Part shown: positions 7,352 through 15,429 of the stretch, piece by piece
Layout of the letters: each line of letters opens with the position of its first letter
How positions within the stretch are numbered: the first letter of the stretch is position 1
Notes under the pieces: model-generated
What the model saw: only the letters and a program-made list of their open reading frames with translations
What the model was told of the DNA's origin: nothing
Databases searched by the model: none
Source of the DNA: Actinomycetota bacterium
Lineage (GTDB): Bacteria > Actinomycetota > Acidimicrobiia > Acidimicrobiales > CADCSY01
NCBI GenBank assembly: GCA_019348555.1
Contig: JAHWJH010000004.1
Location: 1 to 43,340, forward strand
DNA length: 43,340 nucleotides
Direction: 5' to 3'
Program-made: the position numbers and the translations under genes

Positions 7352-8719
7352 ATGTCCGAGCTGGTGGTGGCCGATCCGTCGTCGGGCGAGACGATCGGGC
7401 GGCTGCCCTGCAGCGATCCCGACGTGCTCGTCAGCACCGCCCGGGCGGCGCACCCCGCGTGGGAGCGCACGGCGCCCTCAGCACGTGCAGCGGCGCTCAA
7501 GTCCGGTGCCTTGCGTCTGCGCGAGCACGCCGAGGAGATCGCCCTGCTGCAATCCAGAGAAGGCGGCAAGCCCCTCGACGACTCGAGGGGAGGTGTCGGC
7601 GCTGGGATCGGCGCGGTCGAGCAGTACGCCGAGCTGGGCCCACTCCACCGCGGCCGTTCGCTCCTCGGCGCACCCACGTCGTCCGACTGGATGATGCCGG
7701 TCAGCCGGGGCGTGGCCGCCCTGTGCTTGCCGTGGAACGACCCCGTCGCCATCGCCTGCGCCCAGATCGCCGCCAACCTCGCCGTGGGCAACGCCGTCAT
7801 CTGCAAGCCCAGCGAGAAGACGCCGATGTCGACGCTGGCTGTCGTCGACGTGCTCCAGGCCGACCTGCCCAACGGCGTGCTGCAAGCAGCGGTTGGCGAC
7901 GCCGGTCTCGGTGCCGCCCTCGCCGGCCATCCCGACGTGGACCTCGTCGTCCACGTCGGCTCGGTGGCCACGGGGCGCTCGGTGGCACTGGCCTGCGCCG
8001 GTCGAGGCGCCAAGGCCGTGCTCGAGCTGGGGGGGAAGGACCCGTTGATCGTCGATGCCGGCGTGGATCCGGCGTGGGCGGCCGATCAGGCGGCGGTCGG
8101 CTGCTTCGCCAACGCCGGGCAGATCTGCACGTCGATCGAGCGTGTCTACGTCCACCGCGCCGTCGCCGAGGCGTTCGTCGACGAGCTGGTGCAGCGGGCG
8201 CGGTCGCTGCGGGTGGGGCCGGCGACCGACCCGTCCACCGAGATGGGGCCGATGATCGACGCCGGCCAGCGGGCGGCGGTCGACGCCCACGTGCAGAGGG
8301 CCGTCGCCGCCGGTGCCGAGCTCCGCTGCGGCGGTGCACCGATGGCGGGCGAGGGTTCCTTCTACCCGCCCACGGTGCTGACCGGCGTCGCCCCCGGCAT
8401 GGACGTGGTCGAGGAGGAGACCTTCGGGCCCGTCGCCGCCGTCCAGGTCGTCGACTCCTTCGACGAGGCCCTCGTTCTCGCCAACGCCACCCGCTACGGC
8501 CTGGCGGCGGTGGTGCTGACCCCCGACATGGCCCACGCCCAGCGGGCGGCCCGGGAGCTCGCCGTGGGGACCGTCAAGGTCAACGCCGTCTTCGGCGGAG
8601 CGCCGGGCGGCGCGGCTACTCCCCACGGCGCGTCGGGCGACGGCTTCGGCTACGGCCCCGAGCTGCTCGACGAGCTGACCCGTACCCGCGTCGTGCACGT
8701 GGAGCCGCCTCCTTCGTGA
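7352..8719 (+). CDS. NAD(P)-dependent aldehyde dehydrogenase
   Basis: The 455-residue protein is a full-length member of the aldehyde dehydrogenase superfamily, which oxidises aldehydes to acids with NAD(P)+. The catalytic machinery is visible. CLPWND contains the oxyanion Asn129, and CKPSEKTP contains cofactor-binding Lys152. ELGGKDP carries the general base Glu225, and GQICTS carries the nucleophile Cys259. EEETFGPV holds the second cofactor glutamate. The substrate cannot be predicted. The ATG at 7352 gives the usual N-terminus; the Shine-Dalgarno sequence is weak. It is flanked by a divergent thioredoxin gene and an rpf gene with its own promoter, so it is probably monocistronic. Confidence 0.93.
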   Translation: MSELVVADPSSGETIGRLPCSDPDVLVSTARAAHPAWERTAPSARAAALKSGALRLREHAEEIALLQSREGGKPLDDSRGGVGAGIGAVEQYAELGPLHRGRSLLGAPTSSDWMMPVSRGVAALCLPWNDPVAIACAQIAANLAVGNAVICKPSEKTPMSTLAVVDVLQADLPNGVLQAAVGDAGLGAALAGHPDVDLVVHVGSVATGRSVALACAGRGAKAVLELGGKDPLIVDAGVDPAWAADQAAVGCFANAGQICTSIERVYVHRAVAEAFVDELVQRARSLRVGPATDPSTEMGPMIDAGQRAAVDAHVQRAVAAGAELRCGGAPMAGEGSFYPPTVLTGVAPGMDVVEEETFGPVAAVQVVDSFDEALVLANATRYGLAAVVLTPDMAHAQRAARELAVGTVKVNAVFGGAPGGAATPHGASGDGFGYGPELLDELTRTRVVHVEPPPS

Positions 8720-8728
8720 GGTAGCGGT

Positions 8729-8748
8729 CGGGCCCGATTTGGGGCCCG
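8729..8748. terminator. Short hairpin after the aldehyde dehydrogenase gene
   Basis: CGGGCCC and GGGCCCG form a 7-bp GC-only stem around a six-base loop, ten bases past the aldehyde dehydrogenase stop. No T-run follows. It overlaps the proposed -35 box of the rpf promoter, so termination and initiation may be closely spaced here. Confidence 0.4.
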
Positions 8749-8767
8749 CACGATCGAGCTGTAGGTT
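8739..8767 (+). promoter_or_regulatory. Candidate promoter of the rpf gene
   Basis: TTGGGG at 8739-8744 and TAGGTT at 8762-8767 are separated by exactly 17 bases, a good match to a housekeeping sigma promoter. Transcription would start near 8774 and leave an untranslated leader of about 83 bases before the rpf ATG. Confidence 0.5.
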
Positions 8768-8856
8768 CTGGCGCTTCGGTCCGCCGTGAGTTCACCGGTG
8801 CGCGCCGTTCCCCTTCCCCCCGATTGCCGCCTCGTCGGCTGCCCAAGGAGACCTGC

Positions 8857-9207
8857 ATGCTCGTTCGTCCATGGCCAAGGTTCGTCGCACTGCTCACGAT
8901 GACGGTCGGTCTGGTCCTGCCAGGGATCGGTGTGGCCGGCGCCCACGCGACCGGCCCGGCGCCGGCCACCGACCAGAACCTGGCGCGCCTGCGCTGGTGC
9001 GAGTCGGGGGGCGACTACTCGGCGACGACCCGCGGTCGCTACTTCGGCGCCTACCAGTTCTCCGGCCCCACCTGGCGCTCGCTCGGCTACCAAGGACTTG
9101 CCCATCAGGCGCCCCCCGGGGTGCAGGACGAGGCAGCCCGCAGACTCCATGCTCGTGACGGGTGGGGACCCTGGCCTGGGTGCGCGCGGAGCCTCGGCCT
9201 GAGGTGA
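8857..9207 (+). CDS. Resuscitation-promoting factor-like secreted transglycosylase
   Basis: The 116-residue precursor has a signal peptide (residues 1 to about 31, ending GVAGAHA) followed by one Rpf catalytic domain. That domain has a lysozyme-like fold and cleaves the glycan backbone of peptidoglycan. The catalytic glutamate is Glu49 in RWCESGGDY. The GAYQFSGPTWRSLGY stretch matches the family core. Cys48 and Cys109 could form the conserved disulfide. There are no LysM, G5 or DUF348 domains, so this is the minimal type. AAGGAG lies six bases before the ATG. Rpf domains are essentially confined to Actinomycetota, which helps to place the organism. Confidence 0.92.
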   Translation: MLVRPWPRFVALLTMTVGLVLPGIGVAGAHATGPAPATDQNLARLRWCESGGDYSATTRGRYFGAYQFSGPTWRSLGYQGLAHQAPPGVQDEAARRLHARDGWGPWPGCARSLGLR

Positions 9208-9262
9208 TCGCTCGGAGCGCCTTCAACGGTCGAGCTCCGCGCCGGGTCTAACCTTCCCGCTC

Positions 9263-9862
9263 GTGGGCGCCCCCTTCCCCCCCTCGGGCAGCGGGTGGCC
9301 CGGTCCAGCGGGGCCGCCACCTCCACCTCCGCCGCCGTACGGAGAACCTCCGCCACCCGGCTACGGAGCGCCTCCGCCACCCGGCTACGGCTCGACGCAA
9401 CCGCCCTCGGGCGGCGCCGGCGTCAGCGGGCCGAGCGGTCCGAGGGCTGGGTTCTGGCGCCGTCTGGCGGCGGTGCTGATCGACGCCATCCTCCTCGGCC
9501 TCGTGAACGGGATCGTGCAGGCGTTCGTCGGTGAGGCGGCCGCCTTCGTCTTGGGGCTGGTGCTCGGCTTCCTCTACTACGGCTACTTCGAGGGCGGTCC
9601 GGCGGGCCAGACCGTCGGCAAGAAGGCGCTCGACATCCGGGTGGTGCGCAGCATCGACGGTGGAGCGCTCGGATGGGGCACGTCCCTGCTGCGTCACCTC
9701 TGCAGCTACCTCTCGGCGCTGCCGTGCGGCCTCGGGTACGTCTGGATGCTCTGGGACCAGGAGAAGCAGACGTGGCACGACAAGCTGAGCGCCACCGTCG
9801 TGGTGCCCGCCGCCGCCTGGCCGCCTCCGGCCGACAGCTTCGGCAAGGCGCCACAGGCGTGA
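9263..9862 (+). CDS. RDD family membrane protein
   Basis: The 199-residue protein has a Pro/Gly-rich cytoplasmic N-terminus (residues 1-55) with near-repeats of GYGAPPPP, then an RDD domain. Markers are GFWRRLAAVLIDAILLG (first helix with the Arg and Asp), GQTVGKKALDIRVVR (loop) and TWHDKLSATVVV (end). About three or four membrane helices are expected. RDD proteins are of mostly unknown function; some act in ion or solute transport. The GTG start lies only 55 bases after the rpf stop, so co-transcription is possible. Its stop overlaps the start of the next gene. Confidence 0.88.
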   Translation: MGAPFPPSGSGWPGPAGPPPPPPPPYGEPPPPGYGAPPPPGYGSTQPPSGGAGVSGPSGPRAGFWRRLAAVLIDAILLGLVNGIVQAFVGEAAAFVLGLVLGFLYYGYFEGGPAGQTVGKKALDIRVVRSIDGGALGWGTSLLRHLCSYLSALPCGLGYVWMLWDQEKQTWHDKLSATVVVPAAAWPPPADSFGKAPQA

Positions 9863-10230
9863 TGGCCGCCGGGCGGCCCTCGACGCTGCTCGTCGCCGAC
9901 GGACGCCAGCTGGCAGGCACAGGGGCGGCCATGCTCGGGGCCGCCACCGTCCTTCCCCTGCTTCCGGGGCTGCCGGCTCTGGGATGTCCCCTTCGAGCCC
10001 TCACCGGCGTCCCGTGTCCGTTGTGCGGCATGACCACCAGCGTGGTCGCCACGGTCCACCTGCGCCTCGCCGACGCCCTGGCCGCCAATCCCGCCGGCGT
10101 CGCCGCCGTCGTGCTCGCCGTCGTCGTGTTGATGTGGCGCCCCGACCGGCTCAGCCTGCGCCTCTCCTTCGCCGTGGTCATCCTGGCGGTGATGTGGTTC
10201 TTCCAGCTCCATCGCTTCGGGTTCCTCTAG
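9862..10230 (+). CDS. DUF2752 family membrane protein
   Basis: The 122-residue protein has three hydrophobic segments (about residues 18-40, 75-93 and 100-115). It carries the DUF2752 hallmark CPLCGMTTS (Cys52, Cys55), preceded by GCPLRALTG. The paired cysteines lie at a membrane boundary and could bind metal or form a disulfide, but no function has been established that I know of. Its ATG shares one base with the TGA of the RDD gene (TGATG), so the two are translationally coupled. RDD and DUF2752 genes being adjacent suggests a shared membrane role. Confidence 0.85.
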   Translation: MAAGRPSTLLVADGRQLAGTGAAMLGAATVLPLLPGLPALGCPLRALTGVPCPLCGMTTSVVATVHLRLADALAANPAGVAAVVLAVVVLMWRPDRLSLRLSFAVVILAVMWFFQLHRFGFL

Positions 10231-10278
10231 AAGCTGGCAGGGTTCGGGCCTCGGTTCCTGTCCCACCCCCTTCGTAGG

Positions 10279-11478
10279 GTGATCGACGTGCGAGCACCGT
10301 TCGAGCTCATGGCCCTCGGCCTCTTCGCCGCCCTGGTGGGTGGCGTGGTCGCCGCGCTGGTCGTCGGCGCCGCCCAGCGCCGTCGCCGGGCCGGCCCTGC
10401 CGGTGGAGGCGCCTCGGGCTGGGTCGACGCCGGCGTGGTCGACTCCGTGGTGGCGGTGGCCGACGAGCGCCTCGGGGCCACCCACGGGCTGATCGACGGC
10501 CAGCTCCGCTCGCTGTCCGACGAGCTGGGTCGGGTCACGGCGGTCGTGTCGCGCCTCGAAGCTGACCGGTCACGACAGCACGGTGAGCTCAGCGCCCAGC
10601 TCCGCGCCACCGTCGATCAGACCGCCAGCCTCGCCACCACCGCCGGAGCCCTGCGCCAGGTTCTGGCCAACCCCAAGGCGCGGGGTCAATGGGGCGAGCG
10701 CATCGCCGACGATGTGCTGCGGGCGGCAGGGCTGGTCGAGGGCATCAGCTACGTCAAGCAACGCGCCACCGCCTCCGGCAGCGTGCCCGACTTCTCCATC
10801 GTGTTGCCGCGGGGCCTCGTCGTGCACCTCGACGCCAAGTTCCCGGTGGCCAACTACGCCCGGTGCCTCGAGGCCACCTCCGACCACGAACAGGCGCTGC
10901 ACCGGTGTGCCTTCTTGAAGGACGTCCGGGCCCGGGTCCGGGAGCTGGGCGGACGCGGCTACGTCGACCCGGCCGGCGGCACCGTCGGCTTCGTGCTGGC
11001 GTTCATCCCCAACGAGAGCATCTACGCGTTCGTCCACGAGCACGACCCCGGCCTGCTCGATGCCGCTCTGGCCCAGGGAGTGGTGCTGTGCTCGCCGCTC
11101 ACCCTCTTCGCGGTGCTCGCCGTGGTGCGCCAAGCCGTCGAGGCGTTCGCGGTCGAGAGCACGGCGAGCGAGATCGTGGGCATCCTCGGCGACTTCAGCG
11201 ACCAGTGGGAGCGGTTCTGCGCCTCGCTCGACCGGATGGGTCGTGCCGTCGACGGCATCGAGCGTGCCTTCGGCGAGCTGTCGGGCACGCGGCGGCGGGG
11301 GTTGGAGCGAACGCTGGCACGCATCGAGGAGCTGCGAGGCCGGCGGGCGCCGCCGTCGGTCGAGCGGGCGAGGGTGCGCGACGGGTTGCGCTCGGTGCAG
11401 CAGTCAGCACCTTTCAGCTCCTGGGCAGGCGGCCCCCTGCCCGATAACGACCGGGAGGCACGGTCGCCGCCTCGGTAG
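10279..11478 (+). CDS. rmuC: DNA recombination protein RmuC
   Basis: The 399-residue protein has an N-terminal membrane anchor (about residues 8-30) and a predicted coiled coil (about 55-125). A nuclease-fold RmuC domain follows (about 130-330), marked by GQWGERIADDVLRAAGL, SGSVPDFSIVLP, VHLDAKFPVANY and FIPNESIYAFV. RmuC limits inversions and other rearrangements during recombination. The C-terminal 60 or so residues are Arg/Pro-rich and less conserved. The start is GTG at 10279; another in-frame GTG follows three codons later. It precedes metG by only nine bases and may be co-transcribed with it. Confidence 0.92.
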   Translation: MIDVRAPFELMALGLFAALVGGVVAALVVGAAQRRRRAGPAGGGASGWVDAGVVDSVVAVADERLGATHGLIDGQLRSLSDELGRVTAVVSRLEADRSRQHGELSAQLRATVDQTASLATTAGALRQVLANPKARGQWGERIADDVLRAAGLVEGISYVKQRATASGSVPDFSIVLPRGLVVHLDAKFPVANYARCLEATSDHEQALHRCAFLKDVRARVRELGGRGYVDPAGGTVGFVLAFIPNESIYAFVHEHDPGLLDAALAQGVVLCSPLTLFAVLAVVRQAVEAFAVESTASEIVGILGDFSDQWERFCASLDRMGRAVDGIERAFGELSGTRRRGLERTLARIEELRGRRAPPSVERARVRDGLRSVQQSAPFSSWAGGPLPDNDREARSPPR

Positions 11479-11487
11479 ATTGGTCCG

Positions 11488-12999
11488 GTGAGCCGCCCGT
11501 TCTACGTCACCACGCCGATCTACTACGTGAACGACGCGCCTCACATCGGTCACGCCTACACGACGGTGGTCGCCGACGCCATGTCCCGGTGGCACCGGCT
11601 GGTGGGCGACGAGGTCTTCTTCCTCACCGGCACCGACGAGCACGGCCTCAAGGTGGCGCAGGCGGCCGAGGCGAACGGCGTCAGCCCCCAGGAATGGACC
11701 GACCGCACCAGTTCGCGCTTCACAGCTGCCTGGCGCCAGCTCGACATCGCCGAGGACGACTTCATCCGGACCACCGAGGCCAGGCACCACACCACCGTGC
11801 AACGTTTCCTCGGCGCCATCTACGACCGGGGCGACATCGAGCTCGGCACCTACGAGGGCCCCTACTGCGTGGCGTGTGAGGACTACTACACCGAGGCCCA
11901 GCTCGTGGACGGCAACTGCCCGTTGCACCTCCGGCCGGTGACCTCGATGAAGGAGGAGAACTACTTCTTCAAGCTGAGTCGCTACGAGGACCGTCTCCTC
12001 GAGTGGTACGAACGCCACCCCGACGCCGTGCGGCCCGCCACCAAGCGCAACGAGGCGCTCGGCTTCATCCGTTCGGGACTCGACGACATCTCCATCACCC
12101 GCACGTCCCTGCGCTGGGGCGTGCCCGTCCCCTGGAACACCGACCACGTCTTCTACGTCTGGTACGACGCCCTGGTCAACTACGTCACCGCCATCGGCTA
12201 CGGCGTCGACGACGACCGTTTCCGGCGGTGGTGGCCGGCAGTCCACCACCTCATCGGCAAGGAGATCCTGCGGTTCCACTGCGTGTGGTGGCCGGCGATG
12301 TGCATGGCTGCTGGCATCGAACCACCGGCCTCGGTGTTCGTGCACGGCTGGCTGCTGGTGGGCGGAGAGAAGATGAGCAAGACCCGGCTGAACCAGATCG
12401 CCCCCTCGGACCTCATCGCCGACGTGGGGGTCGACGGCTACCGCTACCACTTCTTGCGTGACGTGCCGCTCGGCGCCGACGGCGACTTCTCCCACGAGGG
12501 CATGGTGGCCCGCTACAACGCCGACCTGGCCAACAACCTGGGCAACCTGCTCAGCCGGGTGACGGCGGTGGTGGCCAAGAAGTGCGACGGCATCGCCCCG
12601 GCGCCGCCGGCCGACAGCCCACTCGCCGCGCTGGCCAGCGCGGTCGTGGTCGAGGTGACCGACGCCTGGGAGCGCTTCGCTCCCCACGAGGCCCTCGAAG
12701 CCACCTGGCGGCTGATCCACGCTGCCAATGCCCACCTCGAGCACCACGAGCCGTGGAAGGCCGATCCCGGACCCGGCGTGGATGCGGTGCTGGGTACAGC
12801 GATCGAGGTGCTGCGCATCGTCGCCCTACTGGCGACGCCGGCCATGCCGGCGGCCTGCGCCGAGCTGTGGACGAGGCTCGGGTTGGCCGGCACTCCCGAG
12901 CACCAGCGCCTGCCGGCGGCGACGGTCTGGGGCGGTTACCCGGGGGGCCTTCCCATCTCCCGAGGCGCACCCCTGTTCCCCCGCATCCAGGCGGGCTGA
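11488..12999 (+). CDS. metG: Methionyl-tRNA synthetase
   Basis: The 503-residue class I synthetase charges tRNA-Met. The HIGH motif is at residues 19-22 and KMSKT begins at residue 295. One zinc knuckle is present, CVAC (127-130) paired with CPLH (144-147), the single-knuckle Thermus-like type. The helical anticodon-binding domain follows (NADLANNLGNLLSR onwards). There is no C-terminal dimerisation or EMAP domain. Translation starts at GTG shortly after rmuC. tatD begins 14 bases downstream, the usual metG-tatD order. Confidence 0.97.
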   Translation: MSRPFYVTTPIYYVNDAPHIGHAYTTVVADAMSRWHRLVGDEVFFLTGTDEHGLKVAQAAEANGVSPQEWTDRTSSRFTAAWRQLDIAEDDFIRTTEARHHTTVQRFLGAIYDRGDIELGTYEGPYCVACEDYYTEAQLVDGNCPLHLRPVTSMKEENYFFKLSRYEDRLLEWYERHPDAVRPATKRNEALGFIRSGLDDISITRTSLRWGVPVPWNTDHVFYVWYDALVNYVTAIGYGVDDDRFRRWWPAVHHLIGKEILRFHCVWWPAMCMAAGIEPPASVFVHGWLLVGGEKMSKTRLNQIAPSDLIADVGVDGYRYHFLRDVPLGADGDFSHEGMVARYNADLANNLGNLLSRVTAVVAKKCDGIAPAPPADSPLAALASAVVVEVTDAWERFAPHEALEATWRLIHAANAHLEHHEPWKADPGPGVDAVLGTAIEVLRIVALLATPAMPAACAELWTRLGLAGTPEHQRLPAATVWGGYPGGLPISRGAPLFPRIQAG

Positions 13000-13013
13000 A
13001 CCGGGAGCTGCCC

Positions 13014-13763
13014 GTGTGGACCGACACGCATTGCCACCTGCCTGCCGGCGAGGAGGCGGACGCCATGGTCGCCGCTGCAGAGGCGGCAGATGTCGGTCGC
13101 CTCGTGGTGGTCGGCACCGACGTGGCGTCGTCCCGACACGCCATCGAGACCGCTGCGGCCCACCCGGCGGTGTGGGCCACCGCCGGCGTGCACCCGCACG
13201 ACGCGAGCGGAGGCCTCGACGGCATCGCCGAGCTGCTGGGCGAGCCGGGGGTGGTGGCCGTGGGGGAGTGCGGGCTCGACTACCACTACGACCGGTCGCC
13301 CCGCGCCGTGCAGCGCCGGGTCTTCGCCGCCCAGGTCGGTCTGGCGCTCGAGCGCGATCTCGCCCTGGTCGTCCACACCCGGGAGGCCTGGGACGACACC
13401 TTCGCCGTGCTCGACTCCGAGGGCACTCCGGCCCGGACGGTGTTCCACTGCTTCACCGGGGGTCCCGCAGAGGCGGAGCGGGCCCTGGCCACCGGTTCGG
13501 TCCTCAGCTTCAGCGGGATCGTCAGCTTCAAGGGGGCGACCGACGTGCGTGAGGCGGCCCGGCACTGCCCCCTCGACCGCCTCGTCGTGGAGACCGACAG
13601 CCCGTACCTCGCCCCCGTGCCCAACCGTGGCCAGGCCAACCGGCCGGCCTGGCTGCCGCTGGTGGGCGCGGCGGTGGCCGAAGCCAAGGGGCTCGCTGCG
13701 GAGGTGGTCGAGCACGCCTCCACCACAACGGCGGCGGCGCTGTTCCGCCTGGAATCCTCCTGA
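13014..13763 (+). CDS. tatD: TatD family metal-dependent deoxyribonuclease
   Basis: The 249-residue TIM-barrel hydrolase has the family metal ligands in order: TDTHCHL (residues 3-9), VGECGLDYH, VVHTREAW, HCFTG and VVETDSPYLAP. TatD proteins are 3'-5' exonucleases active in DNA repair and nucleic-acid turnover. The GTG start is preceded by GGGAG. The gene follows metG by 14 bases, the conserved bacterial order, and is followed by a 107-base gap holding a candidate promoter for the RlpA-like gene. Confidence 0.93.
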   Translation: MWTDTHCHLPAGEEADAMVAAAEAADVGRLVVVGTDVASSRHAIETAAAHPAVWATAGVHPHDASGGLDGIAELLGEPGVVAVGECGLDYHYDRSPRAVQRRVFAAQVGLALERDLALVVHTREAWDDTFAVLDSEGTPARTVFHCFTGGPAEAERALATGSVLSFSGIVSFKGATDVREAARHCPLDRLVVETDSPYLAPVPNRGQANRPAWLPLVGAAVAEAKGLAAEVVEHASTTTAAALFRLESS

Positions 13764-13780
13764 ACGCGACCGGCGATATT

Positions 13781-13810
13781 TTGCGGTTTCGTTACGACGG
13801 CCCCTAGGGT
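13781..13810 (+). promoter_or_regulatory. Candidate promoter of the RlpA-like gene
   Basis: TTGCGG at 13781-13786 and TAGGGT at 13805-13810 are separated by 18 bases, in the gap after tatD. The start of transcription would be near 13817, about 54 bases before the proposed TTG start. Confidence 0.4.
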
Positions 13811-13870
13811 CACCCTGGTCCGGGGAGAAGGACTAGGGGAAAGGGTGGGGTCCTGGCGTCCAAGGAAAGC

Positions 13871-14575
13871 TTGTTTCGTCGCGTCTGGTTGCTGGTCGCC
13901 ATCGCCACCACGGTGGTCCTCGGTCCCAAGTTGTTCCCGGGCGAGAGGGCGTCCACACCTCCGCTGGAGGTGACGCTGGCCGTCGGGCATCCCGACCTGG
14001 CCCTCGTGCCCGAGCCCGAGCTGTCCTCCTCGGCGAGCCCCGGCGTCACGGTGGTGCTCAGCCCCCCGGAGGTGACCACGACCACGGGCGTCGTCGACCA
14101 GGCAGCGATCACCACCACGACCGAGGCGCCGGCGTCGAGCGCAACCGAGGCGACCGACACCTCGACCACGTCCACCACCGCCGCTCCTCAGGTGACCACC
14201 ACCACGTCGGCGCCCCCACCGGAGAAGGCTTCGGAGACGAGCACGGCACCGACCACCACGACGACCACGACGGCTGCCCCCGCTGCGGCGGCGTCGCCGG
14301 CCCCTCCCGTGGCCCAGGCCGACGGCACCCAGTTCGGTGATGTCTCGTGGTACGACCTCGAGGGTGCACGGTCCGGCATCTGCGCCCACCGCTACCTCGA
14401 CAAGGGCACCGTGGTGACCGTGACCAACCTCGGCACGGGGCGCTCCATCACCTGCACGGTCGACGACCGTGGGCCCTACTCGGGTGACGGCAAGGTGCTC
14501 GACCTGTTCCGGGACGACTTCGCCCGGCTGGCCCCGCTCGAGGAAGGCGTGGTGGCGGCCCGCCTCGACTGGTGA
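13871..14575 (+). CDS. RlpA-like cell-wall protein with a Thr-rich stalk and DPBB domain
   Basis: The protein of about 234 residues has an N-terminal hydrophobic segment (WLLVAIATTVVLGP), which is a membrane anchor or signal. A long Thr/Ser/Ala/Pro-rich stalk follows (about residues 50-150, with runs of threonine). The last 80 residues form a double-psi beta-barrel. Features of that barrel are GDVSWYDLEG, GICAHRYLDKGTVVTVTNL, VDDRGPY and LDLFRDDFARLAPL, resembling RlpA and expansin-type peptidoglycan-binding or lytic domains. It would act at the cell wall outside the membrane. No ATG or GTG is in frame near the start. TTG at 13871, with AAGGAAA just upstream, is my choice; CTG at 13853 is an alternative. 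Its stop overlaps rsmA. Confidence 0.8.
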   Translation: MFRRVWLLVAIATTVVLGPKLFPGERASTPPLEVTLAVGHPDLALVPEPELSSSASPGVTVVLSPPEVTTTTGVVDQAAITTTTEAPASSATEATDTSTTSTTAAPQVTTTTSAPPPEKASETSTAPTTTTTTTAAPAAAASPAPPVAQADGTQFGDVSWYDLEGARSGICAHRYLDKGTVVTVTNLGTGRSITCTVDDRGPYSGDGKVLDLFRDDFARLAPLEEGVVAARLDW

Positions 14576-15429
14576 CCCAGTCGCGCCGGGAGGTGATCGC
14601 GCTCCTGGCCCGCCACGGTCTGCGACCTCGACGGGCGCTCGGGCAGCACTTCGTGGTCGACCCCAACACCGTGCGCCGCATCGCCCGCCTGGCCCGGGTG
14701 GGTCCCGGCGACCGGGTGGTGGAGATCGGCGCAGGCCTGGGATCGCTCACCCTTGCCCTGGCGGAGACCGGTGCCGAGGTCGTGGCCGTCGAGGTCGACG
14801 ACGATCTGATGGCGCCGCTGCGCGAGGTGGTCGAACCCCACGGCGTACGGGTGGTCCACGGCGATGCCCTGGCCCTCGACTGGAACACGGTCCTCGACCG
14901 TCCGGCCGCGGGGTCGTGGGTACTGGTGGCCAACCTGCCCTACAACGTGGCGACGCCGCTCGTCGCCGATCTGCTCGACGAGGTCCCCGCCATCGGTCGC
15001 ATGTTGGTGATGGTCCAACACGAGGTGGCTGAGCGGCTTGCCGCCGGGGTGGGCGATCCCGGCTACGGGGCGGTCTCGGTCAAGGTGGCCTACTGGGCCA
15101 CCGCTCGCCTGGCCGGGCGGGTGGCGTCCGGCGTCTTCCTGCCCGAGCCCGCCGTCGACTCCTCGCTGGTGGCCATCGAGCGACGCTCGACCCCGGCGGT
15201 GGACCCCGCGGTGGTCGAGGCGAAGGCGCTGTTCAGGTTGGTGCGCGCCGGCTTCGCCCATCGCCGCAAGATGCTGCGCGGAGCGCTCGGGAACCACGTC
15301 GAGCCCGCCGACTTCGCCTGTGCCGGCGTTCGTCCCGAGGCCCGGGCCGAGGAGCTCGACGTGGCGGCGTGGGGCCGCCTGGCTGCGTGCGTCGAGGAGC
15401 GCCGAGCCGGCCTCGCCGGAGCCAGATGA
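14572..15429 (+). CDS. rsmA: 16S rRNA dimethyladenosine transferase
   Basis: The 285-residue RsmA/KsgA enzyme dimethylates two adjacent adenosines in helix 45 of 16S rRNA during small-subunit assembly. The SAM-binding motif is VEIGAGLGSLT, with LGQHFVVDPN before it. The adenine-binding active-site motif is NLPYN. The C-terminal helical domain includes AGFAHRRKMLRGAL. The GTG start overlaps the stop of the RlpA-like gene by four bases (GTGA), and its own stop overlaps ispE in the same way. rsmA followed by ispE is a conserved actinobacterial order. Confidence 0.96.
   Translation: MTQSRREVIALLARHGLRPRRALGQHFVVDPNTVRRIARLARVGPGDRVVEIGAGLGSLTLALAETGAEVVAVEVDDDLMAPLREVVEPHGVRVVHGDALALDWNTVLDRPAAGSWVLVANLPYNVATPLVADLLDEVPAIGRMLVMVQHEVAERLAAGVGDPGYGAVSVKVAYWATARLAGRVASGVFLPEPAVDSSLVAIERRSTPAVDPAVVEAKALFRLVRAGFAHRRKMLRGALGNHVEPADFACAGVRPEARAEELDVAAWGRLAACVEERRAGLAGAR

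Noticed and set aside
8720-8856. Possible c-di-AMP (ydaO) riboswitch before the rpf gene
   Set aside because: Actinobacterial rpf genes often carry this riboswitch, and the end of the leader (CCTCGTCGGC, then AAGGAGA) resembles its 3' side. However, the leader from the predicted promoter is only about 83 bases, too short for the full fold, and I cannot pair the core helices. A covariance search with the ydaO model would decide.
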